Notes: generated by a model not told the origin, from the sequence alone. Numbered from the stretch's first letter, positions 43,130-56,464 are shown. The stretch is 64,000 nucleotides of DNA from Clytia hemisphaerica (GCA_902728285.1 CACVBU010000534.1:37527-101526), one strand, 5' to 3'. Program-made: numbers and translations.

Positions 43130-44958
43130 GGGCAGTAAACTCGGTAGCTTATCAACTGACAACAACGACAATTCAAATTTCGCGGCGAGGGAACTCACAT
43201 AATTTGCATAATTATTCGTCGTTGACTTAATTCGTTTCATATCAAAAATATGAATCACACCACACACAGAACACAATATCAAAACATTATTTAGAATTTT
43301 TTTATTTTGTCTTTTTTTCTATCTTCTGATTGGCTCTTCTTGTAAGATTAGATAAACAAACTCTCCGTCTTACAGTTTATGCGCTCCTTTTGTAAAATAT
43401 AAAATGAAATTCTATTGTAAAGTGTGCCGATGGAGAGTGAAGGAAAAATTTGTTCATTTTTTTCAAAAAGTTATGTTTGTGTTTTATGGAAAAGTCAACA
43501 AGAGACAAATTCGTTTCTTGAGTGATAATTTTGTGATTTGACATAAAAGTATTTTGTATGATTTTTACAAAGCTCATCATGAAAATAACCTTCAACAAAA
43601 TAAATAAAAATTACTTTAGACTAGCAGGCTAAAATACTGTAAACAAAACAATGTAATCAATCCCCCCAAAAAAGCAGTTTCTTGAGTCTTGAATTCGTAT
43701 AGCTGTCACTGAAAATAAGCACCGACAATTTTATGTTCTTCGAAAATGAAAGATGTCATTGTCTGTAAAATCGAGCATAAAGTCTAAAATTCATAAACAA
43801 CAAGAAACCACAACCAGTCAAAAACCAAGAACTGTCTATCATCTATCCATTACAGTATAATAAAATATCATGTCATGCAATCCAATCAGAATACAGAACT
43901 ACGAGCATAGGATCTGTACAAGTACTCTCTCTTATATATTGCCACATACACGATAGTCAATGTTCAATCACAAATCTTTACTTTATTATTTGCCATTCTG
44001 GAAACAAGCAACTTTTGCTGTCTTTTTTCTTCATCAGTTCAATTCTTCCCAAAAACAAGAGAAGCACTAATCAGGTCGGGATCAGGTCTTGAAAACTTTT
44101 TCTGATACAGTATTCCAAATATATCTCTCGGCTCTCTCATGGTAATAGTCTCACATCATAATATAATCGAAGGAAGATCTTGCATTCAATGAGTCCCATC
44201 CTCTTCTACTCGTTTTCTGATAAAATAATTATAAACTTCTATCGCTCACGAAAACTCCCGATTTTTTACCACGTGACCCACTCTGACCAATCAGAAGCTC
44301 ACCGAATCCTGCGTTCATATTATGAACGCGCCCTTTCCCTAAGCCAGTATTCCAAGGCAAACTTAAAATCCGTAAATATAAAAAATCTTTAAAGCGCCGA
44401 AAAACGCTATATTGCCATAAGCCGTGTGTCCTAGCCTTGTGAATACGGGCTTAGTTAACTAGGCTAGGTAGAGGGATCACCCCTAATAGAAACTTAATTT
44501 TAATAAAAAATAAAGGGGTCGACCTAAATGTTTAAAGAAATAAAAGAATAATCGCAAAATAGTAAATATTCAAGAAGCTAAAATAAGTAAAATACTATAT
44601 GATTTTTACTTTTAGCTTAACAAGCGTTGTTTATGAATTTTAATTAGCTTTTTCAGATATGTCTTTTTATAAGTTTCTCAAAAGTGAAGCTTTCCTCAGT
44701 CACGCCTTTGCTGTAAAATAAAACTAAATAACTTCCCTACGTACCACTTTATTGGCTGTTATTTTTTTAACGTTGAGAAATATTCTTATAAAAAGGATAA
44801 ATCAGTGACCAATTTGAAGGAAAAAGAATGAGATTGAGTTTGAAAATCCATAAGGGCCAGACTTCTTCAATTCTCTATCTAGATTGCTAATTCTCTAATA
44901 CCTTGCTCAGTAAACCATACAATGAATAACGAATTTTTAGTATTCATAGCTGACGACT
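43130..44958. other. Intergenic, no gene seen
   Basis: AT-rich. Short ORFs on both strands show no domain-like composition, and no further terminal repeats were identified. Confidence 0.35.
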
Positions 44959-45306
44959 TATGCTGGCAAGAAAAGTCTTCTAATTTCCCTGACGATGCAT
45001 AGACTCCTCCGAGCGTTGTCAAAAAAGTCTTGGAATGGCAATGCCGCTTTTCGTTTTCTTTCAACATAAAATCTCTATTGCAGATGCTGCATCCTCGACA
45101 TTACCCAAACTAACTCGTCCATGCCCAGACTGGTTCACTCAAAACGAAAAGGAAAGTTTGGGTAATGTCGAGGATGCAGCATCTGCAATAGAGATTTTAT
45201 GTTGAAAGAAAACGAAAAGCGGCTTTGCCATTCCAAGACTTTTTTGACAACGCTCGGAGGAGTCTATGCATCGTCAGGGAAATTAGAAAACTTTTCCTGC
45301 CAACAT
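44959..45306. repeat. 150-bp inverted duplication at the LINE 5' end
   Basis: Positions 44959-45111 are a near-identical reverse complement of 45155-45306 (few substitutions) around a 43-bp spacer that is itself LINE-like coding sequence. Both arms encode the same peptide segment beginning MLKENEKR on opposite strands, so part of the LINE has been copied in reverse. Confidence 0.9.
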
Positions 45307-47154
45307 AAAAATACGACTATCTTCAATAAAATCAAACGTGCTACTCTCAGTACAACAAATGCTGCAAAATGTGCATGCAATGAACTGAAAGTAGTATTAA
45401 ATCGAGCTAAAAGTACACAGATCACAAAACTATGTACAAACATCAATTCTGGACCAACCCACTTAACCAAGGCACTAAGTTGTTCTGGGACGCCATATCA
45501 CTTCTTAAAAAGGGACTTGATAAACCACCACCAAAGAAACAAGTGATGATGCAGAAAGTTGATGGTAGTAAATGTACCACGCCAGAAGAAAACGCAGAAG
45601 TTTTTCGCGCTCACTTTGAAAAACTTTATAACCGTGAGGAGCTGTTTGATCCCTCCGTTCTTCAATCTATCCCACAGTCTCCTACAATGAACTTGTTATC
45701 TACAATACCTGATGCCGTAGAAATAAAGAAAGCTTTTCTCCGTTTAAAAGATAAAGCACCTGGTTCTTCAGGTATTACTGCTACAATGTTGAAATCCCTT
45801 GTTGATAATGCTCACTGGTTTGATTACTTTGTCAGTATAGTGGTAGATATATGGTCAAACGAATCATACCCATCTACATGGGACTTTGGTAAACTTGTTA
45901 TATTGCCCAAAAAAGGTGATCTCTCGCGACCTGGAAACTACAGGAATAATGTTACTTGAAACTGCTTATAAAACACTTGCTATAATCTTACATAGTAGAC
46001 TACAACCTCTGGTCGAAAGCATTGATCATGAGACGCAATGTGGCTTCCGCACAGGGAGAGGTTGTATGAACGCTGTTTTCTCAGTAAAAATGGCTCTGAA
46101 AAAACGCAGAGAGCAAAATCTCGAATCATGGGTGCTCTTCTTAGATCTAGTCAAGGCATTTGATAGAGTTCCTCGCTCTTTATTGTGGCAAGTCTTACAA
46201 AGATTCGGTGTTCCTGACAAAACGATTGTTATTCTTAAACTCTTACACGCTAATTTCAAAGATTTCGTTCTTACATGAAGACGTTATAACACAAAAGGAT
46301 CAGAATTCTCGGTCGATGACTCGGAATACGCAGACGATACTGCTGTTGTTTTTGAAACCAGATCAGATGTTGTAACTTACTCGCCACTCTTGATGACTGA
46401 CTTTGATAAATTTGGGATGGAAATTCACACAGGTGACCTGCTATCACCTGATAAAGCATCTAAAACGGAGGTTTTATTCGTATCGAAGCCCCCTAAAATG
46501 TATAACGACCCTTTGTCTTTTGATGGTGCCAACCTTTACCAATACTTCTTGGGAATTCGAAATTTTTCCCTATAGTCGACAAATTTTGTTATCCTTGGCT
46601 GTATAATTTCCCGCGCCTGCAAAGACTCCATTGACGTGGCCAATCGTATCATAAAAGCCAGTAATGCGTTTGGTGCTATGAGAAAATCGCTCTTCTCTTC
46701 TCGTGGAATCACAATTGAGGCCAAAGGAACTTCGTACCAATCCTTAGTCTTATCCATCCTCCTCTATGGAGCGGAAACCTGGTGCTTAACAGAATCCCTA
46801 TTTCTACAAATTCGTAACTTCCATTACTCATGTGTACGTGCAATGTGTCGAATTAACCGTAATCATGTCTATTTATATAGAAAATCAAGACGACATATTG
46901 TATTTTATTTTCTAACGTTATCTCATTTCACTGAAGATTGGTGCCTGTGCACCATGAAACTCTGAGTTTGAAACAAAGATATTGTGTCAACTCTTTATAA
47001 TAGAAAATCAACCAAATCTTTGTTAGAAAAATTGAATCTTCAACCGATTGAGCATTATGTTTTTAATCGTCAGTTGTCGTGGCTTGGTCATATAGCTAGC
47101 ATGTCATTTGATAGATTACCAAGAAAATTACTTTGTTCTTGGGTACGTCATTAA
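45307..47154 (+). pseudogene. Non-LTR retrotransposon (LINE) reverse transcriptase, frameshifted
   Basis: Successive frames give an ordered RT: NAEVFRAHFEKLYNREELF, APGSSGITATMLKSL, CGFRTGRGCMNAVFSVKMAL, LFLDLVKAFDRVPRSLLWQV (first catalytic Asp), EYADDTAVVFETR (YADD box), LLYGAETWCLTESL and, near 47070, LSWLGHIASMSFDRLPRKL before a stop. Such enzymes copy their RNA into DNA at a nicked target. Frame changes fall near 45930, 46270, 46560 and 46960. The endonuclease and ORF1 are absent, so it is 5'-truncated and dead. It resembles CR1/RTE-like LINEs, though the clade is not settled. Confidence 0.85.
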
Positions 47155-47325
47155 AGGCCTATAGCTTTGAAATAGTTTGATATTGGTCTTGATTGGAATA
47201 ACTTTGTATATGATCGAAATGTATGGAGAAAATTGATTAACAAAGTTAATGTGTAGTATTGTTTAGTTATTTAACATTTTTCTAATCTTTTCATTATTTT
47301 TCAGCGTAGTGATTTCCTAGGATAT

Positions 47326-47565
47326 TTATATTTTAGGCCAGTTCCTTTGATAGGATGGTTCACTCTCTCTCTCTTCAACATAAAATGAAGTTGATCGATG
47401 TGACAATAGTATGTGTTGACCACTTTCATAAACACTGACACCACTAGGATGATGACTCCCACCAATGTCTTTGCCACAATTTACACAATTTTTAGGCTTT
47501 GCTCTATTGGCATACTCATAACCACATTCCTTGCAAACACCTTTCCCCCTATGGCTTCCTTTCAT
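47326..47565 (-). CDS. Zinc-ribbon exon (79 codons)
   Basis: A minus-strand frame with C11-x2-C14-x12-C27-x2-C30 (CKECGYEYANRAK then NCVNCGKDIGG), a four-Cys zinc-ribbon followed by a short tail rich in Ser, His and Glu. It resembles the Cys-rich exon of transposon-linked animal proteins (KxCxxCG ... CxxCGxxLGG). It may be one exon of a larger gene or a leftover. No partner exon was found; the next minus-strand exon-like segment is at 47920-48050. Confidence 0.45.
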   Translation of the reverse strand: MKGSHRGKGVCKECGYEYANRAKPKNCVNCGKDIGGSHHPSGVSVYESGQHILLSHRSTSFYVEERESEPSYQRNWPKI

Positions 47566-47919
47566 AATTGAATCAAATCAATATTGATCAATTACAAAAA
47601 TTTCAAGCTCGAAATATTTTAGAGTACCTATCGGGATACGAAAAAAAACACTTAAAATGTTATATCAAACTAAAGATTTGGTCTTATTTTGTTATTTTCT
47701 TTTGTGTTCACAAGCATGTTCCACACGTGCGATTTTACGGTGAAAGCCTGGGAAAAAGTTAATTTGCCAAATAAAGAGATCGATATCATAGACAGCAAAG
47801 AAGCGTCCATTAAAATATAATCCAATGCAGTAACTGTTTGAAAAACAAACATTTTATTTTACAGAACAAAAAAAATCTACCGATACTTAAAGCCAGAAGT
47901 GATGGTTAGAATTAAATAT

Positions 47920-48050
47920 TTACCAGTAAAGCTTTACATAGACGATTTTTGTACGTTTACCGTAGTTCCTGTCTCCTTCATTATATTTAAAAACACCTCT
48001 TCTAATGTTTTCTCCTTTTTTCCATTTTTGTAAACCGTTTTTATATACCA
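47920..48050 (-). CDS. Possible terminal exon of an unidentified minus-strand gene
   Basis: On the minus strand CTTTTTTCAG is followed by an open segment of 43 codons in phase 1, reading VVYKNGLQKWKKGENIRRG and ending YVKLYW before TAA. The composition is protein-like and the acceptor is good. Upstream exons were not found. Family unknown. Confidence 0.35.
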
Positions 48051-51000
48051 CTGAAAAAAGAATGAATATTGAAGAACAAATTCAAAATATATCAGATCAT
48101 GAAAATTGGCATGTTTTGTTGTACTGAAGTGGGCGATAGCCTATATTTTTGACAGACGGGTTTTTTACACTGAGTTGGCACCCCCTTTTCTCTGCCAAAG
48201 TAAATTTAAGTACAGAAAAAATGTACTATTCCTTATAAAAATATAGCAAATCTCGAAAACATTGTCGAATATTTTTCGCTGTATACATGCCGTGAAAAAA
48301 TATCAAAATAGCTGAAATGTGCCCTTCTTACTAAGAGAAAGAAATATTAAAGAAATATTAGAATATTTAAGTGCCTATGCGAAAGCATCCGCCAAAGGCA
48401 GACTTCAAAATATCTGTTCTGAAAGCACATTTCAGCTGGATATGGGGGTCTCTTAGCGAACTAAAGAAAAAAGTCTGCTTGAAAGAAGTGGTCTGTTCTA
48501 CTGAAGATTGGGATCAGCTGGAAAAATATGATCTGTTCTTATGAAAAATACTTAGATATCCAGAAATAAGGTGCATAAGAATTTCCTATTTGTTTTGAGG
48601 GAATTTTAAAAAAGTAAAACAGTTTTTGAGATCCGTTCTTTTCCTTCTGAATGTGGTTGCCTGGAGTGGCAGCTGAAAATTCTCCATCTGTTCGCACAGA
48701 CATATAAACTGTTAGCTGGAAATTAATTGATCTGTTCTTAAAAGATTTGTCAGCCCTGGTAGATAATAAGAACAGTTAACTCGCGTAAAATCTGGAAAAC
48801 GAGGAACTGTTCTTAATTTTGGGGAAATCATTCCAGCTGGCAAATCAGAGCAGATATTTGCAAATTTTAGGTCGGTGGCTGATTCTGCCTATGAAATATA
48901 CTATGCCTTAAAAATGAAAATTTAAACAAAAATGAAAGATATCTATATAAAAATGTCTATCTAGGTAGCTTTTCAATTTACCTTCCCCATTATTAAATCA
49001 AAATACTTAAAAAAGTCCTATCTCGAATCACTCTTTAACGTTTAAAAGCATATTTAGGCTCGAATTCGCATAAAAAGCATTCCTTGTTGCTTCGAAATTT
49101 GAAAATTTAATCGGACAGTAGAAAAAAATATTATGTGATTAATATATGATAAATTGTGTTTTTACACCCTTTTCTCAGCGTGGAAGTATGAAAAAGGTAA
49201 AAAGATAAATGTAAATGAGTTAAATATGACAATGTTTTGAAAAAAGCTTTCATAAACACACGACTAAGCATAATTAGAGGTTAAAATGAAATTTTACTAA
49301 GCAAGCATTTAAATCGTCATAACATTTTATCAATGGGTATATTTCAAAGCTACTACATAAGAAACTTTTTTACTAATATTATGATTAAAAAAAAGTCTAA
49401 AACGTGAATAAAAGATTTCCAACTGGCACTCAAAGTTGGATCAAAGAATAAAAGTATATTTCAAATTCTCATTTCTTAGAAAAACCTGTGAGGAAAGTAT
49501 TTTTTTTTTGCATTCAGCTTTAATTATCCAAGAAACCAATCAGAAAAGGATGTTTCGAATTTCATTGAAAAATGTTTTTCCCAAAATAAATCTACAGTAG
49601 TGTATTTTTTATAGCATTCAATCACTCACTAGTCCTCACTGATCATATTGACATTCTTTCTCGTTGATAGTAAGGCATGATGTGGCGTTATCGTGATAAA
49701 AACATGGCCATGGTTTTGATTGAGGATTTTAATGACTCAGAAGATACCAGTGATTCAGACATTCGTAATTTGCCAAATTATTTGTAGTTTAAGTTGTTCT
49801 TCATGAGGCAAGCTTGAACAAACTGAAGATGAGCCCAAAGCCCAGTGAGATTATTGGATGTTTGCCAGTTGGAGGTAAACATGACACTCATGTATATAGG
49901 AAGGACAAAGTCAACCAAAACCATTAGATAATCGCCAATCCACAATCAGAATCACTTAAATTAAAAGTGGGATTGTGTCTTCTGTTTTACTGCTGCATGT
50001 ATCATTTTCTCTTTTTTCGATGTTGATTGTATTGCGCGTACCAGGGCAGATGATACATAACAATAGATGATGACGATTGTGATGTTAGTGTTGTTGTTGA
50101 CAAACGTAGATTGACGAAGGTAGGAAGAAGAGGAGGTTGGTTAGTCGAGTTAGGGTTATGGGCTGTTGACAACTTTGATTAATATTGTTGTGGTTGACAA
50201 GACGTGGATTGGAGAGTTACCATGAAGAAATTAGCGTGACTAAAGTACGTAAACCATATGACTTCGAGCACTCTTTTTAAGCTAACGCTCGAAAGAAATA
50301 AGATGCAGTTGTAAAACTAGGCATGAGTCAATGTTTTTACAGAAGGAGTGAAATTTACGCTCAGAATGATGTCCTCGCATATCTACCACTTAAGACCAAA
50401 AAGTTACGAAAAATGACTTCGGCCAGGCTCAAAACTACTCAACAGTAAAAATATATGAAATTTCCCCACGGTCTTATGATTATAGGTCGGTAACGCTAAA
50501 TGTTACGAAAAGAAGATTGACAGGTATAAACCGGTTTAATGAGTTGGCGCGAGCGATCAGAATTTTAACAATACTAACTTATGTTTATCACTTTCACTGA
50601 TTTTTTGCACAAAGATGCATAGCTATATATAATAATTTATATATAATTTTGGGGCTAATTTGGGCCAAATAACGCTAAAAACGGGTTTTTTGGACTTTGT
50701 GAAAGTAGGTCGAATTTTCTCTGATTTTTTGCATGAAAAGGGTACATCGTAGGTAAAAGATGGCTTAGCATTTTTGCAAAAAAATTTATTGTCAAAAAAC
50801 GCTGTTTATCTATAAATCACTTTAATAAGCTACATCAATTTCTAGTCAAAACGTCAATTTCTTTATGAGATTTTGCTCAGAGGGTTTACTTTTAAAGACA
50901 TGTTGTGTTTCGACATGGAATTTTGGTTGCTTGGCGTGTTTTTATAAATAATGGACAATTCGATATTTTTTTCATAAGGCACATTATCAATTACTTAGGT

Positions 51001-51876
51001 TTCGCTTTTTCTCGAGATTGGCTCTTTCATTTTTATGTTTTTGAAACAAGATGCATAATAAAACCCTGAATGTGACGGACTTGATTCTTGGAAAAAAATT
51101 TTGGTAATTTCAGCTAAAGAGAGAGATGTTTTTTGGCTCTGAAGTCTGAATATGAAAGAATATTTCAAGAGCATGAAATTCGGTTTCTAAACGTGTTTTT
51201 ATAAGAAACAGACGACTAATTTTAATAGATCGTTACTATTTGTGTTTTGAATGATTGTTTAATGGTCACGCTTATGTAGATATCAATTATATATGTGTTA
51301 AATGCATAACCAGGTAGGTCCATAAAAGTATCACTTGTTTAGGTCTGGTTTAGGTTTGGAGATGAAACATCAAAGAACAAGGGTGTGTTATAAGAACGAA
51401 TCTACATCCTGGAAACTGTTTAAAGGTGTAAACTCAGATCCAGGGCTTTTTATAATTTAAACTCGTTTCCACTCCCTCGGTAACTTGTTGTTGGTTCCCT
51501 TATCGGTGAAGACTTTGTAGCGGCAATTTTTTTTTCGGGAAAATATATTCGCGCCTTGGTTCTTTTGTCTTTGTGGACGAAGTTTGGTGACGTGTTCGTT
51601 TTTTTTTACGAAACCATGACGGAATTGACACACTCAAAATATTTGGACTATTCTTTTGTGTCACAGACCCGCTGGGACCCCAGCCCCACTGGAAAATTTG
51701 GCCAAAATTTTGTTCTCAGTGGGAAAATACAAAAATTTAGCCCTACCAGGAAATGAACGATCTCATCCCAATTCAAAATTCAATGTCAAAAATTGCACTT
51801 CATATCCATCCCCAGTGTGGGAGAAAGTTTCACCGGGGCTGTGAGAAAGAGGTGTCATTGTATGAATCATGCATGA
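48051..51876. other. Long stretch without a supported gene
   Basis: At 48360-48850 GAACAG/CTGTTCTT words and AGCTGGAA phrases recur, recalling the inner arms of the intron 6 foldback. A 36-codon acidic frame at 49677-49787 (with IEDFNDSEDTSDSD) looks protein-like but lacks company. At 51655-51850 TCACAGACCCGCTGGGACCCC and CACCGGGGCTGTGA are inverted, probably a short degenerate MITE. Confidence 0.4.
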
Positions 51877-52098
51877 TACCTTAAAGGAACTATTTTTTGC
51901 AGGAACTAACTTTTGCGGTTCGCAGTTCAAGATTTAATAATTTATATTTGCTGGAACTTAATTTAGCGGATTTCTCACTTGAAAGAAAATTAGAGCCGTA
52001 CTGTGAAAAATTTGAAAAATTTTGCGGGAACTTAATTTTAAGGTTTGGGCCTAAATCTGCAAAATTTAGTTCCCGCAAAAATTAGTTCCCTTAAGGTA
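51877..52098. mobile_element. MITE with TACCTTAA...TTAAGGTA termini
   Basis: TACCTTAAAGGAACTATTTTT and GTTCCCTTAAGGTA are inverted. The arms carry TTTGCGGGAACTTAATTTT-like subrepeats in both orientations. It is 222 bp and shares termini with the element at 3320-3783. Confidence 0.8.
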
Positions 52099-52326
52099 GA
52101 TTTAGTGTAAAGTGCCATTGCTTCATATGCACATTAGTTTATAACTTAGTCCCGTCCTTTTTTTATGTATCCGCCCTGTTCAAGATTATTTATTCCTTAT
52201 TCATATGTAATATTACCCACTAAGAAAATATAATGCCCGCCCTTTTTTGTTGAGGAATTCCACATGATTACAACGTAAACAGTATTTACCTATTGTGATC
52301 ATAAACATGATCTTGCTTGCAGGTAT

Positions 52327-52713
52327 CACTACTAGGTCAAAAAACATTGATTAGGCCAATGTTCGATGCTTTTCATTGACTGTCAGCAAGTTTTATTGAC
52401 TGTCAAAATCAAATTATTGACAAAAAGTACTTAACGTTGACTGTCAATCAATTTTCTTAAAAACTAAAAGAATATATTGACTGTCATTATTTACAGTCAA
52501 TTTTTTGTATTGACCGTTCATTACTTACATTGACAGCTGGCAACAAAATAATTGACAGTCAATAAAAATCAATGACTGTAAGAAAGGAAATATTGATGGT
52601 CAATGTAAACAATTTTTTGTCAATAATTTACAATTGACAGTCAATAAAACTTGCTGACAGTCGATGAAATACATTGAACATGGGCCTAATCAATGTTTTT
52701 AGACCTAGTAGTG
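52327..52713. mobile_element. Foldback MITE made of TTGACTGTCAAT repeats
   Basis: The left end CACTACTAGGTCAAAAAACA and right end TGTTTTTAGACCTAGTAGTG are inverted, and the match runs inward for about 80 bp (ATTGATTAGGCC, then CTGTCAGCAAGTTTTATTGA). The interior is a string of TTGACTGTCAAT/ATTGACAGTCAA words. TAT flanks both ends. It has inserted in the 3' end of the pogo-like relic. Confidence 0.88.
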
Positions 52714-54778
52714 TATAGCAATTCCATCGTTCCTCCTCCTCGTCCGCGTATTCTTCTTCGGCGTCACCTCCACCGAGCTGATATCTGAATCCCCAGAATC
52801 AAACGCATCTGTTTCGTTAGATGAATCTGAATAGAAGGCTGCTTGGGGCTGCGATGAACAGCCTACCCCAGGACCATACATTTCCGATATTAGTAGATCG
52901 GCTGCACTGGTTGAAGAAGTCGGCGTGCTGGTGGTACCCCATAACCACGAAGCAGGTTCTGGTTGAATCGGAATTTAATTGGACTACATCGACACCAGCC
53001 TCTTTAGCGAGCTACTTTCCCCATGGCTCTTTTACTTTTACCAATTAAATGTAAAAAAAGAGAAGATGTATCAATCTTATGCTTGTCAATCTTGTCTTTA
53101 TTTTCACCTTTCGTTATATATCAAAAGTACCTGATAAAACCATTAAAATCTCATAATAACTAACCTTGTTCTTGTGGTTTGGGGTGCCCTTTATTCAAAT
53201 TTGCCAAACACGCTTCATTTAAGTACGATTGTACGTTTTGGCCACCAGGATCGCGATTGTTGCGTTCTTCCTTGGGTAGCTTCGACAGGACCTCAGCCTC
53301 ATGGATACAGTCCACACGTTCTAAAGCCTGAAACACATGAAAAACGCTATCGATAATACCTACCATAGTGGAGCAACTTAAAAAACCAAAGATCTGGTAT
53401 ATAATGATATAATTACCGTTTACAAGGGCTTTCCCATAATCCTTATTTACCACGTCCATAATGCGATTGAACAACTTTAGATATTGGGTTTTCGGTATAT
53501 TTTTTGTGCTGCGACTCCCTGCGCCATTAGACTACCGCTTAAAATAAGAAAACCACAATATTAAAACATATAAGGCAATCTCTAATTTGATTGATATCGA
53601 AGCCCTTCGTTGAGTTTTATTAGATAATCCTCCAAACAAGAGACCCGCACCAAAATTTATTAGAAAAAGATGTCGAATGTGCAAGTCTGCAAACTACCTT
53701 AAAGAGAGCCTTTATTCAAGGATAATTAATAGCAACACTAACTGGTAATACCTTGTACCACGTTTGCTTTAACGGCTTAAATACTGTAACGTCCAATGGT
53801 TGTACTAGATGGGTGGCATTTGGGACCAAAGGAATGAGTTTGATCTCCTCTTCACGGCAAATATAACCGATGGTTTGGGTATCTCTTGGAGAGCTTTGGT
53901 AATTAGGTTCTGAAATAATACCAAAAAATCTACCCAGGTCACTGAGACAGGGGTTTTTGCATTCCAAACTTTCCAGCAGCGTTACCGCAGAACATTATAC
54001 TGACGCTTCGTTTTGATATTGGTTGCATCCGTTCCACCTGTCTCAAGCCTTTGGGTGCTATAACCTGAATTGTAAATAATAGAATTTACAATGATAAAGC
54101 CAAAAAGTTATTGAAGGTACTGGTACCCAGGGGAAGGAGGCACTGACCTTGACGGCCTACGGGAACGTGTCACTTGATTTTGAAAAGTGGACCCTGCCAG
54201 ATATGGACCCTGTTCAGTATGAAATATTGAAACATTTTACCATTTTCTTCCTGGAAAATAGCAAAAACTGCTAAAAGTAGACGGAAAAATGAAAAAAAAA
54301 TCTAATTTCCACCCTGAAAATAGTCAGACGTTGACTCTGTCAGATACACATCTGGAAAATAATGAGATTCGGCACCCTGACCAGCGGCTTACCCCATACC
54401 CAATTTTGTCAAAGTGCCTCCCCCGCCAGGACTGGTACAAATAGTTTGATTGCAAGGGATAAACAGACCAAAAGAGGAAATACGTTGACACAGAAACAAA
54501 GTTGTTTTAGTAATTTGTGCAGGAAATTCGTTTCATCGAAATTTAAGTTTAGCTTAGTTTTCTGCTGGTACATCGCCAATTTTTTGTTTCAAATGGTCAT
54601 AAAATTCCAAAACTACGTCTGCCATTACACAGCGATCAGGTTTTACGTTGTCTGCGTACCTTACAGTTAGTTTGCGGATGGTGTATTGTCTTTGAAAACC
54701 TAAATGTAAACAATTCTTATATTTAGTACCTTTCATATTACCAATTTGATTGATACCAATGTGATTTTCACAGAACAA
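52714..54778 (-). pseudogene. Pogo-like DDE_1 transposase relic
   Basis: Minus-strand pieces in order: 54778-54554 (YADNVKPDRCVMADVVLEFY then DHLKQKIGDVPAEN, the segment preceding the first Asp of DDE_1 enzymes), 53967-53716 (IKLIPLVPNATHLVQPLDVT, the hallmark LPPNxTHxxQPLD block with the last catalytic-region residues), 53474-53160 (CIHEAEVLSKLPKEE) and about 52960-52714 (a Ser/Asp-rich tail). The exon with the NxDET and GDN motifs is missing or decayed, a MITE sits at 54126-54427, and the 3' end is cut by the element at 52327-52713. It once cut and pasted DNA; now dead. Confidence 0.7.
54126..54427. mobile_element. MITE with GGAGGCACT termini
   Basis: GGGGAAGGAGGCACTGACCTT and GTCAAAGTGCCTCCCCCGCC are inverted. 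The interior (GAAAAGTGGACCCTG, TTTCCACCCTGAAAA) matches the split copy in intron 6 at 27230-28266. Confidence 0.7.
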
Positions 54779-54799
54779 GGCATGTGAAATCTAATCCAG

Positions 54800-55800
54800 G
54801 GTCCTCTATAGATACGACAGTACTTTTTGAGGAAAAAAGTTATGGTCAAAAGAGTGACATGTGGTAAAAATCAAAAATACCGACAATGAGTTTTTAACGA
54901 TTTTCAAAAATCTTCCATAAGTCGGGATTAAAACAAGGTACAGCCTTCAAATTTTGTAGAAAGCTTCCAAATATGATGCTAAAGACTTTCAAAAAAGAAA
55001 TTCAAAAAATGTCAAGATTGACGATGACGTCACCAAAATGACCAAAAATGACAATTTTTCAACAAAAAATGTTTTTTTTTCATTACGGTTTTCGAACAAG
55101 ATTGTAGGGTTTCTATATAGAAAACCTTAAAGAGTTGAAATTGATGATGACGTGATCAAAATTGACAAAAAATGACCAAAAATGATTTTTCACCCAAAAG
55201 ACATTTTTAATTTTTTTGGATAAAATCTGGCATTATTAAAGTTTGCAATATTACTAATGTTTTATGGTTAAAAGTAAAAGGGTTACATAAATTAAAAAAA
55301 TAGTTATTTAGCGGAATAGTTATTTTTGACATTTGGAAACCATTAAAAATCAGTTATAAAGGTTCCCCCCTTGATTAATTATAGAAAAAAGTACCATTCC
55401 CGCCATTATGAATTTGAGGGTGTTCCCATCTTCGTGGGGGTGGGGATTTTTTTTGGTGGTTCCTGACATGTTCCTGGACCTCTGTGCAAAATTTAATCTC
55501 TACTACATTTTTGTGTGGGTAGTTATGCAATTCTACCTGACTATTGGTGAAAAGAAGCAATCTGAACTGTAATATCTAAAAGAATCATTGTTTGGGAAAA
55601 TTCTTTAGAAATTATACTTTTTAAATTCTCGAATTCGAACAGATAAAAGCCACCTTGGAAAAGCATTTACATAAAAGGTTTTTAAAGCATATTTTATATT
55701 TCTAGAGATTTCCTCGTGGCTTCGTTGGGGGTGAGGTATTAATTTTGTAAGGGGATTTTCACCACAGCAATTATTATGAATATAAGCTGAGTTTGATCTC
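54800..55800. other. Intergenic, no gene seen
   Basis: AT-rich with GATGACGTCACC at 55025 and the related GATGATGACGTGATC near 55145. No exon is supported. Confidence 0.35.
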
Positions 55801-55825
55801 TCTCTAAATGTAATCAAAAAATGGT

Positions 55826-56070
55826 TTAACTAAAAACATCCATAAAGTTTCTATCTTCAAATTCATCATAGATCATGGTAGTTTCATTTTCAGGTTCACT
55901 GAAAGTAGGTTCGCTATTTTTCAAACCAGCATTGCGACAAGTGCATCTGTCCGTTTCACATCTACCCTTGCAACCACAACAGATGACTTTCAAAAGATCT
56001 GCAGGCCCAGCTTCTCCATCAGTCATGATCGGTGAGGATGATTCACCAACAATCTGCCACCCCCACTTTT
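55826..56070 (-). pseudogene. CXC-type Cys-rich tail exon
   Basis: The minus-strand frame reads KWGWQIVGESSSPIMTD, then LLKVICCGCKGRCETDRCTC and RNAGLK before a short acidic tail. The CxCKxxCxxxxCxCRxxGL pattern is the first half of a CXC domain found at the C terminus of many animal transposon-linked proteins and in tesmin/TSO1-like factors. The second CxxC half expected after GLK is absent, so it is a truncated relic. No upstream exons were recognised. Confidence 0.6.
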
Positions 56071-56464
56071 AATTGGTGATAAACTCGTAACCCATGATAG
56101 TAGGCCGCTCTTGGTGAAGGTGGTAAACTCCATGTGTCAATATTTGCCCGGTTTGATAATACAATCTGTTTGTACTTATTTTTTCTGATTGTTGACAAAG
56201 AATCTGATGATGAATGAAGTAGTTCAAAAAAGCGTATGGTTGCATTGCCTATTTCTTCGGGATAAATTTCTTCATAAAATTTGCGAATGAATCTTTTTGC
56301 ATTGGAAAGAGGAAGGATAAACTTAAATTTTGAGGGATCATTTTTTAAATTAGGTCAACTTGATCAAAAGTTATGGCCTAAATGCTAAAAACATCACTTT
56401 TCAAAAAAGTCAAAAAAAGACGAAAAAAGACGAAAAAAGAGGGGATTAAACAGTTTTTTATTCA

